A DNA stretch of 64,000 bases from Cycas panzhihuaensis (Eukaryota; Cycadophyta): assembly GCA_023213395.1 (NCBI GenBank), contig CM041465.1, forward strand, positions 109,685,741 to 109,749,740. The letters are read 5' to 3'. The position numbers were made by a program, and so were the translations under genes. Under the pieces are notes generated by a model. The model worked only from the letters and a program-made list of their open reading frames with translations. It made no database searches and was not told where the DNA came from. This document shows positions 9,695-20,589 of this stretch, in pieces (positions within the stretch are counted from its first letter, which is position 1; each line of letters starts with the position of its first letter).

Positions 9695-12388
9695 TGTTTC
9701 CCAGCTACTAGGAATGGACTTGAGATAGGTCGATTCAGGTAAGCACAGGTCTATACTTCTCACTTTCATCCTCGCTACTGCTTGGTAGAAGTTGTTTAGA
9801 GTATTGTTTAATGCATGCTTTCCTGCCATTTATGTGATCGCATTACCTTCTCTGCTTGATCATGTTGCTTGTGCCTGCCGCACACTATTTAGCCTATGAC
9901 GACCCACCATGGGGCACTCCTCAGTGAGTCATGCATTCCATATGGTACTCAGCTGCCTGCAACACCTCCACAACTCCTCAAACATGGTTGTCGGTCATGA
10001 TTTACTCACATCAACACTCCTGTCACCACTTTGAGTCCCCTTCTAGGTGTGATAGGACCTCCCCCTCCCGAGACTGGTTTCTCTCTTTCGGCCATTTGCT
10101 AGCCACCTAGGCGTGAGCTCCCAGCCTGCCAGGCCTCTACACACCCCTCTATTTGGCTCTAGGCCTTGGTTCTATCTTCATTTTGGCTTTTAGCCCCACA
10201 CCACTACAAATTAAGTGGTACCGCGAGTTTTACCGCGGTGCGACTATTTAAACTCATTTTTTTAAACTACCTCAGTGATTCCCGCTCTTTTCACAAAATT
10301 GCCACATGGTGCCTTCGAGTACTCACCCCCACCATAACCCTCAACATTCATTTAGGGTTGGGATGAGTATAAAACCCAAAAATGAATCCATTTGCTCCTT
10401 TTCTTCACTCATTTTTGCTCTCTACTCTAGCTCTCACTCTACAACCTCCTCAAGATCTACTCCTCTACTTCGGCTCCTCTTCCATAAGTGCATCTACTAT
10501 GTCTCAGGCCCTGCTCCAATAGCTCCAAGCTTCCTTTTGCAAGTCTATTTCGTGGAAGGAGAGTATTCACAGTGTATCAACAAGAAAACTCCATGAACTA
10601 AGAGTGGCATCCACGTTTGCCTCCCCTTCAGCCCAGGTCTGAAAAGCCTATTTGACACAGGTTTTTTCCTCTGATTTTTGGCAGAATAAGGCTCCCTCCT
10701 TCTATCTTACAGGTACTCCTTCAAAGTCCTTTAGGTTTTCCTAGTTTCTTCCTTTCCTTTATGAGAGGTTTTGGGTCAATCTTTGCTCCTCTCCTTTCAT
10801 TTTAGAGAAGCTTGTCTTTTGCTCCATGTCTTGCAGTATTTCTCCTCTCTTCTCCTGTAAGCCCACTCTAGGGTGGCTGTGTAAGAGGGTTGCATAAGGT
10901 TAGGTGAAGGGAGAAAGGCAGGATCTGTCCCCTTACTGGCCTTCTCCCCAAGGGTTTACCCTTCCCTTCCTTCCTCTTCCGCTTCATGCCTCTCTCTAGA
11001 GTTGGGCTAGGGATAGTGAGAGCCTATTTTCAGCTATGAAAACATCTTTGGCAACCCTTATCATGCTGGTTTCAGACCTGCACTCTTAGGTTTTGGGCAT
11101 CACACAAGCCCCCAAACCCGTCTTGATTTGGTTTTTGATCCTTGGCTTGCCCCAACCTGATGATTTGCTACCCATAACACTTCGTCTCTTAGGTCTACCC
11201 ATGCACCATTCTGTTGGTTTATTATCTCTCCTGCTTGTTGTCCTGAATAGCCATCACATTCTAGTTTTTTCCCATTGAGGCTGTGTGGAGGTACTTGTGG
11301 GTAGGTTGGTCATTCCGAGGCTAACCTCCTTATCTTAGTCATTGCTTGGCGCTGCTTAGATCTAAGTTTTGCTTGGTGGTTTTGGAGTAGAGTGCATTAT
11401 TTTCAGCTTGATTTATTAACTATCTCTTGTATTTATATACATATTAGGCATACTTGGTAGCCCCCTTCTCCAAGAGGAAGAAACCTTTATTTTGTGATTG
11501 GCATATTCACAGTAGTGAAAGTATGAAAGAGGTGGACATCTTTGACAGGTGAGTCCCTAGCTAGTAGTTCTTTCGGTTCCTTCTTTATTTCTTTTTTGTT
11601 ACTTTACTTTCATATATTGGGGAAGGTAAGGTAGCCCCTCGTCCATTTCTGACAACCATCGTCAACTAGCCCCACATCTGCACGGTGAGTTCGAGTGGAT
11701 GAGTGCGTAAGGAGCAGAAAGGCGTGACGTTTCAACCATGCTTCTCTTCTAGGTATTCCTTCTCCCTTCTTTGTCTTTTTTCTGCCATGCTTTTATGCAA
11801 ACTTCGCATGTTAAATCCACATAGGAAACAAAAAGGGAATGAACATACTTTTTTGTATTTATAAATTCTTTTTCGTAGTCGTTCACTTCGTGTCTAGATA
11901 GGACTTAGGCATGAGCCAGACACCCCTTAAGCCCTATCTAGCCCACACGTAGGACCATCTGTCCCTAGACTTGCATTTGGTTCTTTTAGCGCACTTGCTT
12001 TACTTATCACACAACAACTTAATACTAACCGACATCTCTCTTTTGTTTGAGTTAGGTTATTGCATCTCTCACGTACCTATTCGCGCATCTCCTTCTCCCT
12101 CCTGTGAGGAGATGTAACCTCCTAGAGTCCCCCTTCCTCTTCCTAGCCATCCAATGGGTAGGTGGGCCTCCTCCTTTGGGTCGACCTAAGGCCTTGCCTT
12201 GCTTCCTCTTTCCAAAGATTACCCTAAGGCAATTGGGCACCATTCGTGGGTCCCGAATCCGTGCTCTGATGCACGGACGCCCTGCGTGGTGTTCTTTCTT
12301 GCCATTAGGATGCCATCTATAGACCGACCATACCTTAGCTAGTTATTTCCTTCTAAGCATAGAAGACCATCCCGTAGACATGATTCCA
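9695..12388 (+). repeat. Element A 3' LTR
   Basis: 2,694 bp, TGTTTC...ATTCCA. Start fixed by the polypurine tract and by alignment with the inverted copy at 14618-17198. Its last 1,254 bp match the window's first 1,254. Contains an upstream GGTACC-centred repeat (10217-10240), TTTAGGGTT and a TATA box at 10368-10374. Confidence 0.9.
10351..10374 (+). promoter_or_regulatory. LTR promoter of element A: telo-box-like motif plus TATA box
   Basis: TTTAGGGTTGGG lies just upstream of GAGTATAAAACCC (TATAAAA 10368-10374). The same arrangement occurs in C (minus, 16513-16536), D (20590-20615, 60964-60990) and E. Confidence 0.6.
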
Positions 12389-12475
12389 GCAGGCAAAGGT
12401 GATCGAGGACACGAGATGGTCTAGAGGGTTGTCACGAGAGCTAAACTGGAGGCAGTGCCCGTCGGGGCCCCTACC

Positions 12476-12484
12476 TATATAAGG
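12476..12484 (+). promoter_or_regulatory. TATA box of the opposite-strand gene, copy B
   Basis: TATATAAGG preceded by CCCCTACC. It lies 167 bases upstream of the ATG at 12643 and 673 upstream of exon 2. Confidence 0.75.
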
Positions 12485-12642
12485 AAACTTGATGGAAAAC
12501 AGATTTATTTTCACGGGCTCTCGAGAGAAACTAGAGCCATTCCCTTATGTAGCGGAGTGCCACGCAACTTCGGAGGCACACCGAGGGAGATCAGACCATT
12601 GGATCAGAGCGCGGAGATAGCCATTGAGACCACGAGAGCGAG

Positions 12643-14617
12643 ATGACGACGGTTAGGCTAGATCCAGTGAGTGGATCCTATGAAACCCAACCCATTTTAT
12701 GATTTAAATTTTGTTGCTTTTTATGTTTTTTGTGTGATTTTTTAAGCCCTATATGGGCAAAAAGTGACCTCTTGGAGTCTGAATTAGACCCAGAAAGAGG
12801 TGGGACCAGGCATTAGGCAACCCTGGTCCTAGTGGGCCTTGCTGAGGCTCGCCCAAAAGAATTTTTTTTATTTTTAAGGTAGAAACCCCCCCCTTTTGGG
12901 GGGTGCCATTCGTACCGCGGTAAAAATCGTGGTGTTGCAATCTTTACCGCGGGGCCCCGATCACCGCAGGACCCAGGCCAAACTCTGCAGTACCGCGAAG
13001 TTTGGCATGGTGTAAAGGCAACACTGCATAAAAAAGAAGATAGGGACCCGAAGGGCCCTAAATCTCAATCAGATGAAACTGATAAATAGCCTAGAGGCTG
13101 AGGGATGAGTGCAAGTTAGGTTCTAACTAGTTCTTGGTGGTGTTATAGGCTGTGATCACGGTAGATAACCACGAAAACATAGGGATGGCGATGTTGAGCT
13201 TTATAGAGATGATGACTCGGGAGGACAAGGGAGTCCTATGGAGATGTGGCCTACTAAAGGTCATGAGGATGCCTCGGTACATGTCAGACTAGAGGCTATT
13301 GATCGATATCATATCACACTGGGATATGAGGAGACACATCTTCCACCTACCCCAGGTGAGAGACGTGACAGTGACGCTGAGAGATATTAGACGAATATTG
13401 GGTGTGCCAGTGACTAGGAGGTCGGTAGCCCTAGGAGCATTGCCTAGCAATGAGGCAACATACATAGAGGCAGTGATATTCTTCATTGGGGCAAATAGAT
13501 GGGAGAGGAGAGGGGTTCCTCTCTAGGCTATGGTCATGTCAGGGATTCCTCGAGTGAGGAAATTGATCACTTTGTGCATTCTGTTCTGGGTTTCCCAAAA
13601 CGAGAATTATAGGGACATCCCTAGGGGATGGATGGATGCAGTGCGCTATTGTGAGACCAGCGAGAGGATGGACTAGGCTACTCTGATAGCAGCAAACCTC
13701 ATCGCATAACTAGACGCCATCAGAGTAGCAGGCAAGGGAGGACTGCAATACAGCACGTTGCTATAGTGTTGGTTCTTTGATCATTTTGGAGTAGTGGCAC
13801 TAGTGGGGGGACCACACCCTATTGCAAAGTGGGCCCTGATGGTCCATAGATGGCAGAGTAGACTACAAGGGATAGAGGACCAGGCCTACGTCTAATGGTC
13901 AATGGAGGCTACATCACTAGGCCTCCTCACTATGATGGACCTTATAGCAGATCCATACATGGCAGTAAGGTGGGACAACAATGACGAGGCAGGCAGAGCC
14001 GGGAGACGATGATAGTGGAGATGGAGATGATGGGACCGGTCTATCATGACCTGCAGGAGAGGCAGGTCCATTAGGGATAGTAGGTGGAGGAGCAGGGCCA
14101 TCCTGGACTGCCGACAGAGAGGCAGGCTAATCAGGAGCTACAGAGGAGGGTAGGGGGCCAGTGACATAAGCCCGCAGGCTATGGATCATGAGGAGATTCA
14201 GAGAGGTGACAGTAGAGATAGTTCTAGAGAGGAGAGGCACTAGCAGAGGAGGTACTAGAGGAGGAGGTACTAGCAGCTGGCGAAGTGCCAAAGGGGGAGG
14301 CAGTCACCCGAGTCAAGGAGCTGGCCGCCACACCAGGTGAGACAATAGCCATTTCCTGTCATCGTTTAATTGCCACACACATATGTAGTTTGATTTTAGT
14401 TTAATTTGATATCCATAGGCATGTACTAATACATGGTATGCTAGATCATAGATACTACAGAGATTTGGCAATTGGTAGAGGTGATGGTGAGGGAGATATT
14501 CCCTCAAGTGTATGTAGAGGGGCAGTCACCCATCCAGGCTGAGGATGCACCCAGATCAATAGGTGCCCACATGGAAATATTTGCCCCATTGGTGAGGGCA
14601 AGGGATATATGGGCTGC
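12643..14617 (+). pseudogene. Opposite-strand plant-mobile-domain-like gene, copy B (cut by element C)
   Basis: Coding exon 1 12643-12666 (MTTVRLDP), intron 1 12667-13148 (GTGAGT...TTATAG), exon 2 13149-14336, intron 2 14337-14451 (GTGAGA...ATAG), exon 3 from 14452, cut at 14617 by the LTR of C. Splicing exon 1 to exon 2 keeps frame into AVITVDNHENIGMAMLSF. Exon 2 carries RHIFHLPQVRDVTVTLRDI and RILGVPVTRRSV, the plant-mobile-domain-like core, later GGWMDAV and LLQCWFFDHF-like sequence. Exon 3 shows REIFPQVYVEGQSPIQAED. Some frameshifts and stops are present in the linker. Intron 1 contains a C-run/G-run hairpin at 12886-12903. Confidence 0.68.
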
Positions 14618-17198
14618 TAGAATCACATCTACCAGATGGTCTTCTATACTTAGAAGGGTGTACGAACTAAGGTGTGGTCGGCTATAAATAGGACCTTATT
14701 AGCAAGAAGGAACACCATGCAGGGTGTCCGTGCGCCAAAGCACAGATTCGGGACCCGTGAATGGTGACCAATTTCCTTAGGGCAATATCTAGAAAAGGAC
14801 GCAAGGTGAGGCCTTGGGTCATCCCAAAGGAAGAGGCCCTCCAACCCATTGGATGGCCGAGAAGAGGAAGAGGGACTCTAAGAAGTTGCGTCTTCTCACA
14901 AGAGGGAGAAGGCAACGTGCAAGCAAATGTGTGTGAGATATGATGTCCTACGTGTGGGCTAGATAGGGTGTGAGGAATGTGTGACTCATACCCAAGACCT
15001 ATCTACATATGGTATAAACAACTATAATAAGAATTCATAAATGCAAGAATGAGTTCTTTCCCTTTTTGTTTCCTATGTGTTTTTAGCATGCGACGTATGC
15101 ATAAAAGAAACATTGCAGAAAAGGATAAAAAAACGGGACAAGGAATACCTAGAAAAGAAGTGTGGTTGGGATGTTGCAGCCTTCTGCTCTTTACGCACTC
15201 GTCCACTCAAACTTGCCGGGCGGGTGAGAGGCTAGCCGATGATGGTTGCTGTGAATGGACAAGGGGCTACCTTACCTTCCCCAATCATGTAGAGCAGCAA
15301 AGGAAAATGAAAGTACTACTAACTAGAGACTAACTTGTCAAGAAGTTTGCCTCCTTCGTACTTCCATCACTGCAAACTTACCAAGAACAAAACAAAAGTT
15401 TCTCCCTCGCAGAAGAGGGGGCTTCCAAATATGCCTAATATATATATATGAATACAAGAAGTAGACAATAAATCAAGTTAAAGAAATATTACACTCTACT
15501 CCAAAACCTCCAAGCAGGACTCAAACCAAAGCAACACTAAACAATGACCAAGATGAAGAAGTTAGCCTCAGAATGGCCAAATCACCCACAGGTACCTTCA
15601 CGTAGCCTCAAAAGGGGAAAAAATAGAGTGTGATGGCTATATGGGATAATAAACAAAGGAGGAAATAAACCAATAAATTGGTGTACAAACAAACCCAAGA
15701 GACGAAGTGCTATAGGCAGCAAATCGTCAGGTTGGGACAAGCCAAGGATCACAAACCGACTAGGACAGGTTTGGGGGCTTATGTGATGCCCAAAACCTGA
15801 GAGTATAGGCCCAAAACCAGTGTGACAAGGGCTTCCAATGCTATTTCAAAACTAGAAACAAGCTTTCAATATCCTTGACCCAGCTCCAAAGAGAGGCATG
15901 AAGTGAAAGAGGAAGGAGGGAAGGGTAGAACCCTTGGGGAGAAGGCCAACAAGGGGACTGATCCCACCTTTCTCCCTTCACCCATCCTTATGCAACCCTC
16001 TTGCACAGCCACCTTGGAGTGAGGTTGCAGGAAAAGAGAGGAGGAGCACTATAAAATGAGGAGCAATATGTAAGCTCTTATGGAATGCAAAGATAGGAGC
16101 AAGGAATAACCCAACACTGCTCATAAAAGAAAGAAAAAAAGACAAGAAGCTTAAAGGACCATGGAAGGGGTACCTTACAGCATAAGGAAGGAACTCTATT
16201 CTGCCAGAAATTAGGAGGAAAATCCTGTGCCAAATAGGATTTTTAGACCTGGGCTAAAGAGGAGGCAAACCTGGATGCAACTCTGAGATCTTGGCACTTG
16301 GTTATTGAGATGCTGTAAGTACTCTTCCTCCATGATGTAGACCTGCAAAAAGGGAGCCTGAAGCTATTGGAGCAAGGCTTGAGATGCAGCAGGTGTCCTG
16401 TGAAAGGGGAACCAGAGCCAAAGAGCAGATCCTGTGAAAGTTGCAGAGTGAGAGCTAGAGTAGAGAGCCAAAAAATGAATGAAGAAGAGGCATAAATGGT
16501 TTAGTTTTTGGGTTTTATACTCTCCCTAACCCTAAACGAGTATTTATGGTTATGGAGGAGATGAGCACATGAGGATGCCACGTGACAGTTCCGCAAAAAA
16601 AGTGGGAACTACCGCAGATGTTTAAAAAAATGAAGTTAAATAGTCACACCATGGTAAACCTCATGGTACCGTGACAAACTTTGCGGTACCACTTAGTTTG
16701 CAGCGGTGCGAGCCCGAAAGTTAAAATTAAGGCAAAAACTGGGCCTATAGTCAAACTGAGGGGTGTGCAAATGCTGGGCAGGCTGAGAGCTCATGCCCAA
16801 GTGGCTGACAAGTGGCCAATAGAGAAAAATAAGTCTCTAAGGGGGGTCCTATCACACTTGGAAGGGGATTCAAAGTAGGGACAAGATTGTTGTTGTGAAT
16901 GGATCGTGACCAACGACGATGTTTAAGGAGCTGTGGAGGTGTTGTGGGTAGTTGAGTGCCATATGGGTTGTATGACTCGCTGAGGAGTACCCCATGATGG
17001 GTCGTCATAGGCTAAATAATATGTGGCAAGCACAAGCAACATGATCAGGCAAAAAAGCAATGCGATCACACAAATGATAGGCAAGCATACATCAAACAAT
17101 ACCCTAAGCCACTTCGACCAAGCGAAAGCGAGGATGAAAGTGAGAAGTAAATACTTGAGTCGACTCGTCTCAAATCCATTCCCGGTAGCCAGGAAACA
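14618..17198 (-). repeat. Element C 3' LTR
   Basis: 2,581 bp. On the plus strand it runs TAGAATCAC...GGAAACA, the inverse of TGTTTCC...TTC(C/T)A. Internal landmarks match the LTR of A, including the TATA box TATAAAA (inverse at 16513-16519) with telo-box-like CCTAACCCTAAAC at 16525-16536. Confidence 0.88.
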
Positions 17199-17213
17199 CT
17201 GCCCCCTTGGCAG
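17199..17213 (-). other. Polypurine tract (element C)
   Basis: CTGCCCCCTTGGCAG on the plus strand, the inverse of the purine tract, directly next to the LTR end GGAAACA. Confidence 0.8.
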
Positions 17214-17437
17214 TAGAGCCTCACCGCTCAGAAGCGTGGTGTGATGGTGAATGCTAGCAACCAAAAACTGTTAGTAGCACATGCATATATATGTATAAAT
17301 CATGAACAGAATATGGACCAAGGGTGTCAATAAGTGCCGTGACGAAACACATGGATAAGGGAGATGGAGACGAGGACTACACAGGGGCTGCCTATGTCTT
17401 ATTTGAAAGTTGACCTGTAAATGAAGGAAATGAAAGA

Positions 17438-17450
17438 GGGGGATGCCCCC
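17438..17450. other. G5/C5 stem-loop near the 3' end (element C)
   Basis: GGGGGATGCCCCC, equivalent in position to the hairpins in A, D and E. Confidence 0.65.
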
Positions 17451-17556
17451 ATTGCTGAAATACAATGAGTGATGTGAGGGCACCCAACAGACTAAACAAG
17501 CAAGCTGAGAGAAAGGCGACCAGAGACTTAAGCAACGAGCAGGCCAAGTAAGTCTC

Positions 17557-17979
17557 TCAAAGGCGATCACTAAGAAGAGGGAGGTGACACTCAAGGATGA
17601 GGTGAGCTAGGCCGTCCACCTCAGCATTGAGTGCTCGAGGGATATGGTGAACATCGATGGAGTGGAAGTGAGCCAATAGTGACCTCGCGGTCGATGCCAG
17701 GGCTCTCAAGCGTGGGCATCACACCTGGTAAACCTGGGTGAGATGAGACACCACCACTTGGGAGTCATAAAGAAGGATGACAAGTCCATGATGGAAACAT
17801 AACGCGTTAGTAAGGGTCTCAATAATGGCCGTGTACTCAGCTTTGTTATTAGTTGCCTCAGGAAGGAAGATTATAGAGCATAGATAGTCATGCCTGGAAG
17901 AGTCACGGAGTATCCACGCGGTAGCGGAAGGGCCAGGATTGCCGTGGCTTCTGCCATCGGTGAAAATGAAAAGAGCCAT
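17557..17979 (-). pseudogene. Second RNase H, RVT_3/archaeal type (element C)
   Basis: The best-preserved copy: MALFIFTDGRSHGNPGP (first Asp), EATNNKAEYTAI (Glu), YDSQVVVSHLTQVYQV (Asp), then a C-terminal segment ending SDRL. A stop follows VYQV at 17719 (TGG-TAA context), and the downstream part is frame-continuous afterwards. Length about 140 codons fits an isolated RNase H domain. The ATG at 17979 is preceded on the minus strand by TTTCCAGTAG, a splice-acceptor-like site 18 bases upstream. Confidence 0.82.
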
Positions 17980-17997
17980 GAATGAGAATGACTTCTC

Positions 17998-18520
17998 TAC
18001 TGGAAAGAAGTGTAATGAAACTGGAGGAAGAGGCGAGAGGAGGACTCTATATCGCTAGTGATGGTGTCTGTGAAGGGGTACGAAGGCCTGGCAATGAGGT
18101 GACCCAAAGGCAGGGAAGACTACCCCACCAACGGGGAAGAAAAACAACGAAAAAGGGGGCCCGGGGCACCCAAACTAGCTTAAAGAAGCACAAAGGGGTG
18201 CCCAGCTAGAGATGACACTCCCTATGGGAGTTCCAAGAGTAAATACGAGTGGCAAAAATGAGTCCAGGGTAGTGAAATGATCCAAATGAGTATAAACTCA
18301 AGCATGCACGGGAGTGGTACACAAAACAAGAGAAGGGCGCCTTCGACAAAAATGAGCTGTCTGGGGCGCCATTAATGCACCGAGAGAAATGGTTCAAAAG
18401 GAAGCTACAAAGATAAAAAGAGGAACTAGCCCAGAAAGCCATGTTAGCCAAGGCAGAAATGTGGTCTGGAAGGCTACCTCGAGGGCGAAAAAGGAAGAAG
18501 TGCCCAATGGGGGCCCCACC
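17998..18520. other. Region between second RNase H and opposite-strand promoter (element C)
   Basis: Counterpart of 8375-8892 in A. No gene seen. Divergent transcription units lie on either side. Confidence 0.6.
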
Positions 18521-18529
18521 TATATAAGG
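18521..18529 (+). promoter_or_regulatory. TATA box of the opposite-strand gene, copy C
   Basis: TATATAAGG after GGCCCCACC. It lies 168 bases upstream of the ATG at 18689 and 674 upstream of exon 2. Confidence 0.75.
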
Positions 18530-18688
18530 AAAAATGAATGAAAAGGATTTCATTTTCACGAGCTTTCGTACGAAATCGAGAGCTCGTCCCTTACGCAGTG
18601 GAGTGCTACCTTACTTTTGAGACACGCAACGGGAGATTCAGCTGTTAGATCTAAGTGAGGAGGTAGCCCAAGCGATCGGGGGATCGGG

Positions 18689-19976
18689 ATGGTGACCACA
18701 CGACCAAATCCAGTGACTGGATCGTCAAACCCAACCCGAAATTACATTTTGAATTTTAATGTTTTTTGTGAATTTTTTGTAGCTTTTTGGGCCCCATAAG
18801 GGTGAGAAGCGACCTCCCAGGGTCTAAATTGGACCCGGAGAGGGGCGGGATCAGGGTATTAGGTGGCCCGGGTCTCGGTGGGCCCTGCTAGGGCCCACCC
18901 AGAGGAAAAACTTTTGGCTTTTAGGGCCAAGAACCCCCCCTTTTAGGGGGCTGACGTTCGTATGATGGCAAAGATCATGGTGCTGCGATCTTTTCTGCAG
19001 GGCGATCGCCTGGCCCTGCCTAAACTCTGTAGTACCACAGAGTTTAGCATGGTGCAGGGCCAGGGTCCTAGAAAAAATGAAAAGGGACCCCAAGGGGCCC
19101 AAAGTCTGGACCAGATGATGCCAAGGGAGGATCTTGGGAGGCCAGGAGTGAGTGCTACCTATAGACTAACACATTTGGGTGGCATTTTTTATAGGTAGTG
19201 ATTGCGGTGGAGAACCGCAAGAATGTTGGCATGGCCATGCTGAGCTTCTTGGAGATGATGAGCAGAGAGGACAAAGGAGTCCTACGGCGATGCAGATTGC
19301 TAAAGGTGGTGAAGACATCTCAGTATATATCAGATCAGAGACTACTTGTGGACATAGTATCGCATTGGGACAGGCAGAGACACGTGTTCCATCTGCCCCA
19401 GGTAGGGGACGTCATAGTAACACCCATGGACATCTAGTGGATCCTAGGGGTGCCAGCGACAGGGAGACCAGCCATGCTAGGAGCATTGCTTAGCAACGAG
19501 ATGACCCATCGAGAGGCAGCCATGTTCTTTATAGGTTAGGATAGGTGGGAGAGGCGAGAGGTGCCTCTACAGAGTATGGTGATGTTCAGGGTTTCTTGTG
19601 TGAGGAAGCTGATCACTATATGCATTATGTTCTGGGTTTCCCAGAAACAGAACTATAAGGACATCCTTGGAGGATGGATGGATGCAGTGCACCAGTGCGA
19701 GGCTGACGAGAGATTGGATTGGGCCACCCTTATAGCGGCGAACCTTGTTGCCCAACTGGATGCCATCAGGGTGGCGGGCAGGGGTGGATTATCGTATAAC
19801 ATGATATTGTAGTGCTGGTTCTTTAACCATTTCACAGCAGTGGCGCCATCAGGGAGACCACATCCCATACTAGACTGGGCTCCCATAGTACATAGATAGA
19901 AGACCTGGTTTAGGGCAGTAGAGGACCAAGCACATATTAGGAGGTCCGTGGATGGTACATCACTGGATTTACTCAC
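18689..19976 (+). pseudogene. Opposite-strand plant-mobile-domain-like gene, copy C, first part
   Basis: Coding exon 1 18689-18712 (MVTTRPNP), intron 1 18713-19194 (donor GTGACT, changed from GTGAGT; acceptor TTTTATAG), exon 2 from 19195. The spliced frame enters VVIAVENRKNVGMAMLSF. The plant-mobile-domain-like core RHVFHLPQVGDVIVTPMDI is followed by a TAG for TGG/CAG at about 19437, then GVPATGRPAMLGAL, GGWMDAVHQCEADERLDWAT and FFNHF-like sequence. Exon 2 is cut at 19976 by element D and continues at 63027. Joined length of exon 2 is 1,163 bases, the same size class as the other copies. Confidence 0.68.
19972..19976 (+). other. Target-site duplication CTCAC (left) of element D
   Basis: CTCAC here and again at 63022-63026. 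Removing D and one copy restores a continuous exon of the gene of C. Confidence 0.88.
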
Positions 19977-20447
19977 TATTTCTCGGCTTCTAGGAATGGA
20001 TACGGAGTTATCGACTCAGGTAAGTGCAGGTATGGTCCTCACCTTGTCATTACTTTCTTTTGAGATGAGTATATCCTTGCATGTTGTGATCTCGTAGATG
20101 ATCTTGTCATCATCTACACTTATTCAGCCTATGATGACTATAGCGGGGGCACATTCCCAGTGAGTGTGGTGCCTCGGTGGCCATTCCACTTCCTGCATTC
20201 TGCCCTACTCACTTCAAGATCCATTTGGCTCGTGTTACCCCTGCCCGTGTGATGACCCATCATTGTTTGGTTGACTTGTCACATCTTTTGAGTCCTATTT
20301 TTGCTCTTCTTGACTCGTTTGTTGGCTCGTCTACCCTTGGGTAGGTGTCTCAGCCCCCCATCAGCTTCCTTAATCATTGGCCTGACCCAGTGGTGGTAGG
20401 CTAAATTTAGCCAGGTCACGTCTGCATAAATATTGCGGTACCATCGT

Positions 20448-20471
20448 AAATTTTGCGGTACCGCGAAATTT
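20448..20471. promoter_or_regulatory. Near-perfect palindrome centred on GGTACC in the D 5' LTR
   Basis: 24 bases, one mismatched pair, core GCGGTACCGC flanked by AAATTT on both sides. It lies about 140 bases upstream of the TATA box. The 3' LTR has a 28-base near-palindrome at 60820-60847. It would suit a homodimeric DNA-binding protein, but this is inference. Confidence 0.6.
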
Positions 20472-20589
20472 GCAGCAGGACGACTGTTTAAGTTTGTTTT
20501 TAAAAATCTACCGTGGTAATTTCACATTTATTGTGAAACTACCACATGTTTCACGACTGACTCACCACCAGCTGCACCCTAATCGCTCG

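Larger units (their letters stand above)
1..12388 (+). mobile_element. Element A: pol-less Tat-like Ty3/gypsy retrotransposon, left end outside window
   Basis: Order seen on the plus strand: partial 5' LTR, primer binding site, gag, protease, AT-rich spacer, opposite-strand plant-mobile-domain-like gene, RVT_3-type RNase H, polypurine tract, complete 3' LTR. Positions 1-1254 match 11135-12388. Nothing resembling reverse transcriptase, the first RNase H or integrase lies between protease (ends 4659) and the spacer (from 5204), where D and E carry about 3.5 kb of pol. A is therefore probably non-autonomous and would need proteins from a relative. The bases after 12388 (GCAGG) would be the target duplication, but the other copy is outside the window. 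A is inserted in element B about 90 bp upstream of that element's opposite-strand TATA box. Confidence 0.88.
12389..14617 (-). mobile_element. Element B fragment (host of A and C)
   Basis: Only the promoter, exons 1-2 and the start of exon 3 of its opposite-strand gene are visible, here reading on the plus strand, so the element's own sense strand is minus. The left boundary is the LTR end of A (12388); the right boundary is the inverted LTR of C (14618). Its remaining parts must lie left of position 1 and right of 64000. Confidence 0.8.

Noticed and set aside
12608-12623. TTGGATCAGAGC resembling a TGGTATCAGAGC primer binding site
   Set aside because: It lies in the transcribed leader of the opposite-strand gene, has no LTR next to it, and is only loosely kept in other copies (TTGGATCAGGG in E).
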